64,000 nucleotides of DNA, taken from NCBI GenBank assembly GCA_009760855.2, contig WPIO01000038.1:957001-1021000 (forward strand), written 5' to 3'. The notes beneath the pieces were generated by a model, which did no database searches, had not been told where the DNA came from, and saw only the letters and a list, made by a program, of their open reading frames with translations. Of this stretch, positions 20,613 through 31,624 are shown one piece after another (positions within the stretch are counted from its first letter, which is position 1; each line of letters begins with the position of its first letter). The translations under genes were made by a program, and so were the position numbers. Source of the stretch: Cristatella mucedo. Its lineage: Eukaryota > Bryozoa > Phylactolaemata > Cristatellidae.

Positions 20613-21400
20613 CTGTGCCGTATGACCTATGACCCACCGTCGCCATTCTCGGCGTTTCCTGTGCACGCCGGATCGAGTCCGCTCGGTCCTTTCCGCTTTG
20701 GTACCGTGCTCGCAATTCCAGCTTGGTGCGTTTCTCGTAGATACCCAACATTCGATATAGGCGCTGCCGTAACCTCGCTCACGAGCCAGGCTACTTCCGC
20801 ATCAACGGTTGCATTCGTCGAGCAGCCGAGCTGATCTGAGCATTAGTGCCAACCGTCGGTTTGTCCAGTTAGCACAATCTGGTGCAATCCACTCTTAATA
20901 AGCTAATGTCTACACGATATTAGCGGCACCGAGCACAAATTTTAAGTGAATAATGTAGTGCACCGTCGGTTTTATGTACCCCTAAATTTTACGAACCATT
21001 GTTCTCACTCTCACTCATCAAAGGGGTTGTAAAGACGGAGGACTTCTACTACAATCGACTATAGGCAACCATCAATTTCAAAACAGAGCGCCTGTGCTAA
21101 GCACTGATAAGTTTGGAATATCAAACCAAGGTGTTCATTACACTCTGTTGCAGGCGCTCGATTGGTTAAAAAAACGAGGTTGCAGTTTTAATACAGTTCG
21201 CACGAAAGGTTTGAGCTTGGCCCATCCACGTTTTGCCATCCACATTCCGGCGATTAGCCACGGATCAAAATAGATAGCCGCATTCAGCCGGACCATTCCC
21301 ATCGATTGCCATGCATTTCTCAAGATTGAACTCGCTCAATTGATTAAAATTATCTGCACCCACAGTTAAATGTGATGTGAAATAAGAATTAGAGCTTCAC
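20613..21400. other. No gene confidently seen
   Basis: The open frame at 20,622-20,834 lacks motifs. Words such as CAATCGAC occur near 21,050, resembling the word-rich tracts at 26.7, 31.5 and 52.9 kb. Confidence 0.35.
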
Positions 21401-22348
21401 ACGTAGTTATGGGCAAACCCAGTGTGATCCAGAGATTGGAAAGGCTGACTCTCAAAAGTGGCTCTGCCAGCATATCTCCATTTGAATCAGCTTGAAATCT
21501 TGGTGTCATATTCCTAAGCGACCTCTCGTTAGACGACCATATCGGCTCCACAGTCAAATCCGCCTGTTTTCAGCTTCATAACATGGCTAAAATTCGGGCT
21601 TGTTTAGATAGAGATACCACGTCCAAGTTGGTCCATGCATTCGTGTCATCCCGTCTCGACTTCTGCAACTCACTGCTTACTGGCCTACCAGCATGTGCGA
21701 TCAGGCGATTGCAGCTGGTGAAAAACTCTGCAGCTAGGCTTGTCTGTCGTGAGCGTCGCAGTTGCCACATTACTCCACTTCTCGCCGACCTGCACTGGCT
21801 ACCAGTCAAGCAACGGAATAACTTCAAGGTTTTTCGCTCACTTTTAGGTCCCTTCATTCTATGGCTCCAGCCTATCTCTCAGATATACTACCTCATTAGG
21901 CCAAGCACCGTACCACCCGCTTTTCGGAATCCAACAGTCTAGAAATACCTCATACAAACCTCAAATCCTTTAGAGACCGTGCATTTAGTTCGTATGCTCC
22001 CAAAGCCTGGAACTGCCTCCCGACCTGCGTCAGAATATCCCCTGACCTGACCACCTTTAAAACGCACTTAAAAACACACCTATTTAGGACAGCATTTAGT
22101 GGGTCACTGTGATTCGTCCTTGATGTGCTTATGTGTGCTGACACTGTGCATGCTGCCACTAACCACATTTGCATGCTGACCCTGTGCATGTCACCCTAAC
22201 CATATTATTCATTTCGTGTATTTTTCAAGCATGATTTTACTTACCATTCAATTGCATTTCACTTTACAGAAAATGTAAATCGCATAGAGAGAGATTAAGT
22301 TCTCTGAGGGCGCTTTATCAAGTGAATTATTATTGTTATTATTATTAG
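21401..22348 (+). mobile_element. LINE family 1, 5'-truncated copy with intact 3' end
   Basis: It starts near the [16 protein letters not shown] region and keeps most of the RT C-terminus ([34 protein letters not shown]). The full 3' UTR ends 'CGCTTTATCAAGTGAATT' followed by (ATT)n. This is the family's diagnostic 3' terminus. Confidence 0.9.
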
Positions 22349-22845
22349 CCTAGTTCCAGTCGATTCGCCTCGGATTGCCGTATTGAATGAGGCCATTTCA
22401 GTCGATTGCCAAGCATCGTCAAAGAATAAATAGAAACTAGTGAAACTTCAATGGTTTCAATTTTAATGCGATACAATTTTCGATGCAATGACGGCTAAAG
22501 GTTCGATTGGCCAATATGTGATCGACTTGTCACAGATTGTATTCCATTAGCACTCCAAGCCCGTCTATTTCCTTCAATTGTTAGGGATTGCTACCAGAGA
22601 GTGTACTTGCGAAATTGCTAAATTCATGTGGTTGCACGTTTTAGTGAGTTTTTAATAATTATTTAAAATCGCAGCATTGAGAAACCAGTTGAAGATCATT
22701 TTGCTGCAGAATGCAGTGGATTTTGATATTAGTCCGGGCGATTGATGTGCATTCCATTAGAATTCCTGAGGCAATTCCGGGAGTACACAATAACAGAAGA
22801 GCAGGTAAAAGTGCAATATTATTTATAAAACAAAATAAATACTGG
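22349..22845. other. No gene seen; dispersed GATTGCC/CAATCGAC-like words
   Basis: The stretch is AT-rich and without coding signal. It contains phrases (CAGTCGATTGCC, TTCCATTAG) reminiscent of the word-rich tracts elsewhere in the window. Confidence 0.35.
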
Positions 22846-22880
22846 CAGATTTAACAGCCTCTTTTTGTACAGCAACAGAA
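22846..22880 (-). mobile_element. SINE type 1, 3' tail only
   Basis: Only the terminal 'AACAGCCTCTTTTTGTACAG' (plus-strand reading) is present, abutting the ATT-type tail of the next LINE. Confidence 0.55.
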
Positions 22881-23218
22881 TAATAATAATAATGCAATTG
22901 ATAAAGCGACCTCTGAGAACTCAATCTCTTCCAAGGTGCTTTAAATTTGCTGCAAAGGGAAACGTGATTGAACGTTTAGTAATATCATGCTTGATAAACG
23001 ACATGAATAACATAGTTAGGGGTCACATGCACAGGGTCAGCATGCAAATGTGGTTAGTGGCAGCATGCACAGTGTCAAAATGTCTAAGCACATGAAGGGC
23101 GATTCGCTGGGACCCACTACATGCTGTCCTAAATAGGCGTGTTCTTAAGTTCTTTTTAAATGTGGTCAAGTCAGGGGATGTTCTGATGCAAGTCGGGAGG
23201 AAGTTCCAGTGCATCGAA
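22881..23218 (-). mobile_element. LINE family 1, 3' end
   Basis: The minus-strand 3' UTR has a preserved ATT tail (22,881-22,893). It is truncated about 340 bp inward, at the end of ORF2. Confidence 0.85.
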
Positions 23219-23435
23219 TAAAGCGGCTGATTACAATAAAAGTGATGCGAACAGCAATTTCATCTTCAGGTCGTTTCTTCTTTTTATCAGCTGCTATTCC
23301 AATGGCGGAGCTGACATAAGGATTTTTAAAACAGTATTTATCTATCTAAAACGACGTTAATAAACCTTTAAATAAATAGTTAATTTTATTTATTGCTAAT
23401 GTGCAATAAAGTCAACTTCGTTAAACGTTAAAGCG
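23219..23435. other. No gene seen
   Basis: AT-rich sequence with no identifiable feature. Confidence 0.4.
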
Positions 23436-23985
23436 TATGGACAAGTAGTGTACCTCCGGACAAAATCGTTGTTTTTAAATTATCCATAGAAGTATAATAT
23501 TTTTTTTATACCATGTTTACTTTGCTTCACTGTAACAAAATTAATAGGCGAAAGCAATTAAATGTTGTTGTACTGTTGAAAGTTTGAAGGTACAACCACA
23601 TGAATGTCTGGAAATACAACGAAGGGTTTTTCAGAAATTTTCACGTGAAAATAATTGGAGCTTATGAATATTCAAAGCAGACTTTAAATTTAGAAAGCCC
23701 AACACATATAATTCATACTCATATATAATACGTGTCATACTAAACCTGAAGCAAACAGAATAGACAGTAGAGTATAACTATGAAAATATTTAGTTTTTGA
23801 TTAAAAGAAGTTCTGACTGCGACCGTTGACGACACAGTGCACCAATAACTAAACAAACAGAACAGTGTTGCCACCTTTAAAAAATGCCACTCTCTTGAAT
23901 TTTTGCACGTATATATCACATTGCTAACCTACTTAAATCGAAGCTTTTTAAAGGTAAGGTCGTCCGAAGGTACACCACTTGCCCT
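23436..23985. mobile_element. Candidate DNA transposon/MITE with imperfect terminal inverted repeats
   Basis: GGACAAGTAGTGTACCTCCG near 23,446 is mirrored on the other strand by GGGCAAGTGGTGTACCTTCG near 23,980, in both cases followed by GAC. The two ends are about 535 bp apart, the interior is AT-rich, and no transposase frame exists. TTAA lies near both ends, but a clean target-site duplication is not visible. Class unassigned. Confidence 0.45.
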
Positions 23986-24409
23986 TAAATACCTTTGAGA
24001 AGATAAGTCGCTTCTAAATCGTCTTCTTCTGAAATAACGAAAAAATTGTTGTTTCTCGTAAGCGATTAAATTGACACACGTGTAACCGCGCTCCGAGAAA
24101 GACTTACTGAAGACTAGACACTACCATCCGCTGGGTTGCAGGCTGGGTGGCCGTAGTGACTAGTGACGGCGGCAGTCGGCACTTTGGCAGTGGCCAATAT
24201 GGAACCGTCGTACGGGGCTAGCCACAGCACGGCTGTGGGACTGGGCCTGGTGCCAAAGTGGCTGTCAGTGGTCCTTATACTCTCTACTCAACCTATTCTC
24301 ACTGTTCTCATTCGAGTGTTTTGATCCTATCAAGAGTTTGTATACAGTATAATATTTAATGCAAATTTGAAAAGAAAAGAACATAATTATTATTATTTGC
24401 GAAAGGAAG

Positions 24410-24475
24410 TAGAAAGCCGCATCTTGACATCAAAAAAGCCGCATGCGGCTCAAGAGCCAAAAGTGCTATCACAGT
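24410..24475. mobile_element. Possible hAT-type transposon end
   Basis: The phrase GCCGCATGCGGCTCAAGAGC, followed by CAAAAGTGC, resembles the subterminal/terminal text typical of hAT elements (GCGGCTCNNGAGCC). No partner end or 8-bp duplication is found, so this is only suggestive. Confidence 0.25.
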
Positions 24476-24724
24476 GTATCCGTAGTATGAATCTACAATA
24501 CGTCCAGACTGGCTAACGTGAGGCACAGATGGCTAGAGGAAATTACATAATCAGTAGGCTTTAACGTTTCCAAAGAAGAAAACCAAAATCCTCAGTCACC
24601 TGCTGTGCAACCTAATGAGTTCAATTATATATCTGATCGGGACAAAGCAGCTGTTTACCAACTTTCATACCATAGGTCAGGCAATGTCATCCAGTTTTTT
24701 AAGCCAGTCTACTTTAGTGCTATA

Positions 24725-25040
24725 ATCATAACAATGCATTTGATATAGCGCCACCGGAGAACTTGATCTTTTTCCACACACTTTACACTTACTGCAAAAT
24801 CAGTACGGTTGAATGGTTAGTGGTAGCATGCTCAATAAACAACAAGAATAACATGGTTAGGGGTGACATTAGCAGGGTAAGCATATTAGTATGGCTAATG
24901 GCAGCATGCTTAGTGCCAGCAAGAGTAAGCACATACAGGACGAATCACAGGAACCCACGAAACGCTATCATAAATCGGCGCGTTTTTTTGTTTCTTTATA
25001 AATGTGGTCACGTCAGGAGATGCTGTGACGCAATTCGAGG
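24725..25040 (-). mobile_element. LINE family 1, diverged 3' end
   Basis: The minus-strand 3' UTR matches the copies at 22.9 and 30.8 kb at reduced identity, including the AACATGGTTAGGGGTGACAT block (plus-strand reading). Confidence 0.78.
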
Positions 25041-25256
25041 CTGAGTACCGGCTTCGAGACCGTAAGAGCTAAAGGCACGGCCTCCCGCTATCATATGCTT
25101 TTCCCAGAGGTATAGTTTGCTTGCTAATAGTTTGAAAATTTGCAGTGCTTAGCAACAGTGAAGAACAGCGATTGCAATGCCCACACCAAGCTTGCGTCTT
25201 TATTTATATTAACGCTGCAGCTTACAATTTTGGCAGTTTGATCCGCAGATTCTTAT

Positions 25257-25362
25257 GAGTTTTAATACAGAGTCTTGTAGTTCGAATGCAAAGATCTTAA
25301 TCATGAACGTTAAAGGCGAGCACATTAGCCACTGGGCCAAACCGGCTTGGGAGCAAGCCCGT
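25257..25362 (-). mobile_element. tRNA-like SINE head, weak
   Basis: The plus-strand reading TTCGAATGCAAAGATCTTAA, followed by GAGCACATTAGCCACTGGGCC, resembles a tRNA-derived head in reverse (B-box then A-box). There is no clear tail. Confidence 0.35.
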
Positions 25363-26469
25363 CATATTGAACGCAGGCCGTTCTTAAAGATTACATCAGG
25401 TAAGTTGGTGAGAGCACATTGTCGCCTTATTTAGGAAACCAGGATGGTTCGACTGAAAAAGGTCTGCAGGCCGGTAATTTCTGGCGCTGAAGGCGAGTTG
25501 CTGTAATCTGTCAGCGGGTTGTCTGGAAGTCACCTATCGTATCAGCCGTAATATGCAGACTATTGTTTTAATTTTTATATCACGGTATTGCTGTTAGATC
25601 GGCGTGCAGAATATCTAGTGCTGTGCTGTTATCGTTGGAGTATTGAGAGCTTCGGTATTTACAAACATTGCAAGCATTGTGCAGCCTCTTTGAACTAGTG
25701 AGGGTTTCGCGGCCTCAACAAATGAAATTGCTGAATGGTGTCACTCGGACCAGACGAGATATTTAATGTGATCCAGTTTTTATGGATTGTAGTTAAAAAC
25801 AGCTTAGTTTGATCATCAAGAGTGTATTCTCGTCAACTGCTGAGGAATATTCTGCAATTGTTCTCAACTCTTTGGGATCTCTCCAACTCACGAGCCAAGT
25901 CCTAAATAGAAGTTCTCTCGATGTCCCACCTACTTGTAGCGTGCTTAGAGCATCACAAGTTTTCCGTCCGATTGCTCTTCCTCGGTGGCACGTGCGGGCA
26001 AATTTATTTTTAGGGTTTCAACCAAATGCGACTGCCATAGCGTGCTGAGAGCTAACAAGCAAAGAAGGAGAACTGTTCAAACTTGACGGAGAGTACTACA
26101 TTCTACCTGGCCATCACATATGCACCTGCTCATGCGATATCGTCGTGCGAGTCTACATCGCATACCACGACCATTACAGAGGCGATTGGAGGTGACTTCT
26201 CCTCGTCCTTTTACGTACATCAACCTTGGGCAACAGAGACGTTCGGCTAGGCCATGCTACGAGTCGCAATCTGCAACGGATCGTGTCCCTCAAATAGGGC
26301 GGCATGATCGGCCGCTGTTTGGTTTGCTCCCTGCAGCACCCTTATTTGGAAACAGTATCTTTCGCCACCTCGCTGCCTCTTGGTGAGCGTCGCAGCAAAG
26401 ATAATTCTTGCTGCAAGCATTTAGCGCTCAGCAGGGAGCCTAGAATAGGCCGTAGAGCAAACGGGAGAT
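25363..26469. other. No gene confidently seen
   Basis: Open frames at 25,809-26,048 and 26,120-26,386 (plus) lack motifs or start/splice support. No repeat is recognised up to the duplication boundary near 26,470. Confidence 0.35.
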
Positions 26470-26689
26470 TGCCTAGCTCAAGTTGCGAACAGAAAGGCCT
26501 CACGACCACATGAATCGTTTTAAAGGCTTCTTGAGATGTCGAAGTGCATCCGTATATCCATTCTCGCTCTGACGACCTGGGTTCATGCCAATAGCTGTGC
26601 ACGAAGCAGCGTAACGATTCGTAGGTGTCGTTCCTTCATTAATGTACGGCACCTCTTCAAGCAACCGATTGCAATAAGGGGTTCGACGA

Positions 26690-27850
26690 ATTACCTCAAT
26701 CCACCACAGTCCACCGAATTTCACAGCAATCCACCACGATCCACTTTAATTAGGCTAACACCGACGAGACATTTACGTTGCCGAGCTCAAAATTTACGCT
26801 GGCATTGTATTACAAGTTCAATTTTATCTATCCATAAAATTTCACCTCGCAGGTGCACTTATGCAAATGAGCTTTGAAGGCAGACGCTTTACCTCCATCC
26901 ACCACAGTCCACGGAAATCCACCATAGTTCCCATTAAATCCACCAGAAATTAGCTGCTCACAAATCCAAAACGTTTCTAACATCAAATTACGCTACACAG
27001 GCAATTCACCCAGAAAGTTTTTCGCGACTCCGATTAAGCTTTATCCCAAAGTCCACTGAAATTTCATTGCAGTGGCGCAAGCAAATGCAGCAATCCACGG
27101 CAATCTACCGCACTCTACCGCCCAACGAGAGAGATCCTTTTCGTAATACTCTTTTTTGATTGCACATGACAGCACACCCTGTGGCAATTGCACTTAAAAA
27201 GTTTTCATTTACATCGGCACAGCCATTCAAGTTCAATGCCCAGCAATCAACTGCAGTCGCCCTGGCCAATACCACCATCCATTTCAATCTACCAAATCTA
27301 ACGAATAGAACTCAAATAGATCAAAATATAATGCCCGAGGTCCAGTTTTTATTGCATATTAAAGTTCATGGTGCTATGGGCACAAACCACGTTGAATAAA
27401 AAAATGTGTGCATCGTCGCACTGTGGCAACGGACAGCAGTCGCCTGAAATGACCTGAGAAATCATGGCAATCCACACTATTCCTATTTCGGTCATCCTCA
27501 AATTGCCATTGCGAAGCTTTTATCAACATAATGCGTGTAGGAATAGACTCAGTTCAAAGTGTAACTACCAAATTTGGCTCAATTGCCCACACGCATTCTT
27601 ATGCAATGCAGTGCAATTGACTGGACCGGCCTGGTCCAATACCACGATCAACCTCAATCCTCAAAAATCCGCTGCCATCCGCCACAGAGCAACCAGAACA
27701 CCACATACACAAGAAGCTCCAATTATGACTGAACGCTGCTTTAATCTTTTGTAATTTTGTGATCGCATAACTTTACTGTATTTGCCTTAAAAATTCTGCA
27801 ATACTTAATTGCAATCGACTGCAACTGCCCACGCCAGTCCGCCAATTCAC
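26690..27850. repeat. CAATCCAC/CAATCTACC word-rich tract (copy 1)
   Basis: The plus strand is studded with variants of CAATCCACC, CAATCTACCG, CAATTGACTG and GCAATCGACTGC, with marked depletion of G-rich complements. This resembles a decayed short-period satellite. The open frames in it (for example 27,160-27,399 and 27,464-27,754) follow from the composition. Confidence 0.5.
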
Positions 27851-27999
27851 CTCGTTGCTGGGAAGGCATTCATGAGGTTTCACGAAAAAGCTCAGTTTCG
27901 TTACTCGTGGCGTGCTGAAGCTAAGAGGCTCGATCAGATATGCTCGCATTTGAAAGATGATTTTACGTCTTAGAGCAGCGGCTCATTGTACGTTGCAAC

Positions 28000-28487
28000 A
28001 CCGGGAGCACTGGGCACCAGGATTATCGAGAAGCTGAAACCGGCCAGTCGCCACTGCTAAATTGCATGTGCACACTTCATGTGAGCGGACTTTGAATATA
28101 TGCCACAGGCCATTTATTAAAATTATATCGATTCAAAATCTGTCTACACAGAGGATGAAATAGATAAGCCACCCTCTGGCAAGTGGTCGGAGCTCACTTA
28201 GATACATATACGGTCAACGGGAGCGTCTCCAGGCTCGCCTCTGAAGGTAGCTCAGGAGCTGGCCTCCGATGAGGCTGCAGTGATCTCAGTCTTGACGTCA
28301 CCTGGCTTCCGGTAGATATGTCACTGAAAACCTCCGACTCGACTGCATATTTTCTTAAATGCAATCCTTGCGAAGATTGTTCGGTGCCGAGATTTCATTT
28401 GTAGAGGGGGCTTCGCCATCACCATCGTTGGATGTAGCAAACGGCTTCCGTTTGTCGGTCCTCTGTCGGCAGAGCTGGCACGAGTAA
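28000..28487 (-). pseudogene. RING-module 3' exon, copy 1, core deleted
   Basis: On the minus strand the sequence downstream of the RING core is kept and reads about like ATSNDGDGEAPSTNEISAPNN, close to the tail at 33.1 kb. A possible AATAAA lies at 28,118-28,113. The RING core itself is missing, because a family 2 LINE begins at 28,488 exactly where the CRQRIDER-encoding sequence would continue upstream. Dead. Confidence 0.7.
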
Positions 28488-29390
28488 TGTAATGTAATGT
28501 AATGTATCTCCGTCAGTAACTCCACAAAGTCATAAAGACCATGTAGGTGTTACTCAGGAGAGTTTTGTATAGCCCACTCACAGCCTAAGCGGCTTTCGGT
28601 ACGCATTAGGTAGCCAACAGACTTCGTCTCACGCAACAAAGAGAAAGTGGGAAGCATAGCAGAGTTAGGAGAGCAGTTGAGGTAGTGAGTAGCATAGAAG
28701 TAGCAGCTCAGGACCGCTGAAAAAGATGTGCCATAGTCGGCAGTTGGAGAGTTGATGTCGTTGCGCAAGAATTGTGGAAGCGAGTTCCACAGTCTAGGAC
28801 CTGCAGAGCTAAAGCATCTGTCGCCAACTGTCTTTAAGCGGAGGAATGGGACGGCTAATTTATTGTCCACACAGGACCTGAGGGCGCGAACAAGCTGAAA
28901 CTGATGCAGCAGTTTTGCTAGGTATGAAGGAGCCAAGCCGTGGCGGGCCTTGTGGGTCAGCATAAGAACTTTGCTCTGTATCCTTTGCTGAACCGGCAAC
29001 CATCTTAGCTCTTCCAGCAAAGGTGACACGTGCTCAAACCGCTGGGACTTGAAGACCAGCCTTGCATCCATATTCATAGTCCGCTGTAGTGGCATAATAG
29101 CTTTCTTTGGTAGCCCAGCCAAAAGGGAATTACAATAATCAAGCCGAGATAGAACTACAGAGCTAGTTAAATTTTTTACAAGCCACTGAGGGAGACAGCT
29201 TCTAATCTTGGATAGGGATCGGATGTGATGGCTAGCTGTAGAGGCAGTCTTCTGAATGAAGCTTTTGAAATCGAGGCAGCTGTCGAACACGACACCTAGA
29301 TTACGAGCACATGGTGACGAGTAGCATAGAAGTAGCAGTTCAGGACCGCTGAAAAGATGTGCCATAGTCGGCAGTTGGAGAGTAGATGTC
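28488..29390 (-). mobile_element. LINE family 2, 5'-truncated copy with (CATTA)n tail
   Basis: The minus strand carries an open frame of about 270 codons (28,550-29,365) for the C-terminal third of ORF2: RNLGVVFDSCLDF, LSRLDYCNSLLAGLPKKA, MPLQRTMNMDARLVF, GPRLWNSLPQFLRNDI. It is followed by the 3' UTR and three to four CATTA units. This is the best-preserved family 2 C-terminus in the window. The RT catalytic YADD block lies upstream of the truncation. The 5' end carries a duplicated 75-bp piece of its own 3' region (see findings). Confidence 0.9.
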
Positions 29391-29473
29391 CACTGCGAAT
29401 GTGAATCGGGAAACTGCTGCTTTTTTCATCTCTCTCTTCTTTCCATTGAAACCGAACCAGTTTTTACCTGCAG

Positions 29474-29579
29474 CTCTCCTTCCGATTCATGCGGATCACT
29501 ATGGCTGCCGGGTTTCGGTTGGTGACTGCTCTCGCATCATAGAAGAGACGTCGAACGTTTCTCTCCTTCATCTGTACGA
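29474..29579 (+). other. Possible exon-like block, copy 1 (strand uncertain)
   Basis: A pyrimidine-rich acceptor-like run ending TTTTTACCTGCAG precedes the block, and GTGAGT follows it. Between them one frame reads GCRVSVGDCSRIIEETS. The paralogous block at 33,491-33,599 reads GCRVPAGNCGRIIEETS but only after a one-base shift. On the minus strand CTGCAG|GTAAAA would also be a fair donor. I do not recognise the protein, and the shift argues for decay. Confidence 0.3.
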
Positions 29580-29840
29580 GTGAGTTGCACGTCGTAATGA
29601 AATATCCGCCCTGCAAAACGAGGCGAATCTAAATAAGTCTGGCTACTAATGGAATATCAATTAGAGCTATGGCTAGAAATGAGAATATATGCCAGTCAAT
29701 CTCACCAGAATGATTCGAACATCCAACGAATGAAAGCGATGTGATGCGGCTGACGGATGGGAGTTCCAAGTAAAAGAGAAATAAAGTGATTGCTGATAGC
29801 AAGAAAAAACAGTAAGGAGTCACGATTAGCGTGACCGTGG

Positions 29841-30224
29841 ATGAATATGCAATTGCAAAAGGGTGTCGATCTTTCGGAGTCAACGTTCATGATAGCATCG
29901 ATAAATCAGCAGTTAAGATGGTACTTGTTCGCATATTTGGTTCGTGCACTTAATATGGTCGAAACAGCTGTTGAGCGTTTTTTGAATGACAATGGAAATT
30001 TGATTGCTGCTACTCGGAACGGCCCTGTAGTGAATGAGAAATGCATTCGTCACATCGATGCTATCGGACAGTTCTGCTTAAACCTTGGTCTGTTCATTGG
30101 AGTGTGCGACTCATTGCACAAGAAAAGTACTGAAATGGGAGATTTATTCAGGTTTAGGAGCTTGTTGAGCATGAATACAAAAATTGTGGCAGTACTCGTC
30201 GACATGGCTTCTTCTCCACCCTAA
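29841..30224 (+). other. Open frame shared by both duplication copies, copy 1
   Basis: The 127-codon frame contains KCIRHIDAIGQFCLN and TEMGDLFRFRSL. The copy at 34,013-34,291 keeps the same frame over about 75 codons. Differences between copies fall freely at first and second codon positions, which argues against purifying selection on this frame. Retained openness may be chance in a recent duplication. Confidence 0.25.
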
Positions 30225-30330
30225 TGCTCAATTAAAAATTTCACAACTTCTATTATCTAGAGAAAAGTTTGACAGAGTCTCAGTATAAGGTACAGATTAC
30301 TTGCATTGTCCTGAATTAAGTTTTATACAC

Positions 30331-30796
30331 TGAATTCAACTACTTAGTGCGTACCGAGCAAAGCGGCGAGACGAATGCATAATTCGGAGCTCCTCGTTGT
30401 GAATCGCCTAAATTTACATTATTGGTACCAATTCATTTTGTTTCATGCACAGCCATTTAGCCATCCGATAAATTATTCAATCCGCATGACTAAAATGATG
30501 ATGAAAAAGAACATTACTCTAGTATCCTAGTACCACTAAACATGTTTTTAAGCATTTCATATACTCTTGACAGGAAGCATGCAAATTGAATTGTGATATT
30601 ATCATTCAAAATTGCAGAAATAAGAGCATATCTAAACCGTTTAACACGTATTAGGTAAAGATTACATGCTCTGTGAGCGAAGTAACTGAATACATGATCT
30701 CCAAAGGTTTCATATTTTGTCGAAAGAAGGAGTCACGCTACGAAACCAGAATCGGAATGAGCCAGATCACGTGATACGGTAATGTCGACGGATTGT
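30331..30796. other. No gene seen between the duplication copies
   Basis: AT-rich unassigned sequence. Confidence 0.4.
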
Positions 30797-31305
30797 TATA
30801 ATAATAATACTAATGATATTAATAATAATGCACTTGATAAAGCGCCCTTAGAGAACTTAATCTCTCTCTAGGTGCTTTACATTTGCTGCAAAGGGAAATG
30901 CAATTGAATGATGAATAAAATCATGTCTAATAAACAAAAAAAGTGAATAACATGGTTCGGGGTGACATGCACAGGGTCGGCATGCAAATGTGGTTAGTAG
31001 CAGCATGCACAGTGTCAGCACGCATAGGCACGTGAAGGACGAATCACAGGGACTCACTAAATGCTGTCCTAAATAGGTGTGTTTTTAAATTCTTTTTAAA
31101 TGGGTCAGGTCAGGGGATGTTCTGACGCAAGTCGTGAGGGAGTTCCAGGCTTTGGAAGCATACGAACTAAATGCATGGTCTCCAAAGAATTTGAGGTTTC
31201 TACAGGGTATTTGTAGACTGTTGAATTCTGAAAAGGGGGTGGTACGACGCTTGTCCTTATGGGGGCATGTATCGGAGAGATAGGCTGGAGCCAAAGAATG
31301 TCTTT
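30797..31305 (-). mobile_element. LINE family 1, 3' end abutting duplication copy 2
   Basis: An ATT/AAT tail at 30,797-30,830 is followed on the minus strand by the 3' UTR and the last codons of ORF2 (APAYLSDTCPH, close to APAYLSDMLPH elsewhere). Its inner truncation coincides with the left boundary of the second segmental duplication copy. Confidence 0.88.
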
Positions 31306-31540
31306 GTCAAAGAATGTGTTTGGGGAACTCAAGTTTCGAACATAAAGTCCTCACGACAACATGAATCGTTTTAAAGGCTCATCGAGATATCGAAGCGCAT
31401 CTGGATATTTGTGCTCGGTCTGACGTCCGGGGTTCATGCCTAGAGCTATGCATGCGGCGTAACAATGCTCAGGTTTTGTGCCTTCATCAATGGATGGCGC
31501 CACATCAAGAAATCGAGTGCAGTTAAGGGTTTAACGAATT

Positions 31541-31624
31541 ACCACAATCCACCAAATTCCACCACAATCCACCACATTCCACCACAATCCACCACATTCC
31601 ACCACAATCCACCACAATCCACTT
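31541..31624. repeat. 10-bp tandem array ACCACAATCC/ACCACATTCC
   Basis: About eight consecutive decamers alternate between ACCACAATCC and ACCACATTCC with few errors. The array is embedded in the CAATCCAC word-rich tract and is far shorter in duplication copy 1 (near 26,700). Confidence 0.9.

Larger units (their letters stand above)
26470..30330. repeat. Segmental duplication, copy 1
   Basis: It is colinear with 31,310-34,360: the same order of a left block with ATGAATCGTTTTAAAGGC, a CAATCCAC-rich block, a RING-exon 3' flank, and a right block ending after the RIIEETS-encoding stretch and the 'IRHIDAIGQFCLN' frame. It is interrupted by a family 2 LINE at 28,488-29,390. The copies are clearly alignable but carry many substitutions and small indels. 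Confidence 0.85.

Noticed and set aside
29841-30224. 127-codon ORF kept in both duplication copies as a conserved gene
   Set aside because: Differences between the copies are not concentrated at third codon positions, as purifying selection would require.
31541-31624. CRISPR-like array
   Set aside because: The repeat unit is 10 bp with no unique spacers, in clearly eukaryotic DNA; it is a simple tandem repeat.
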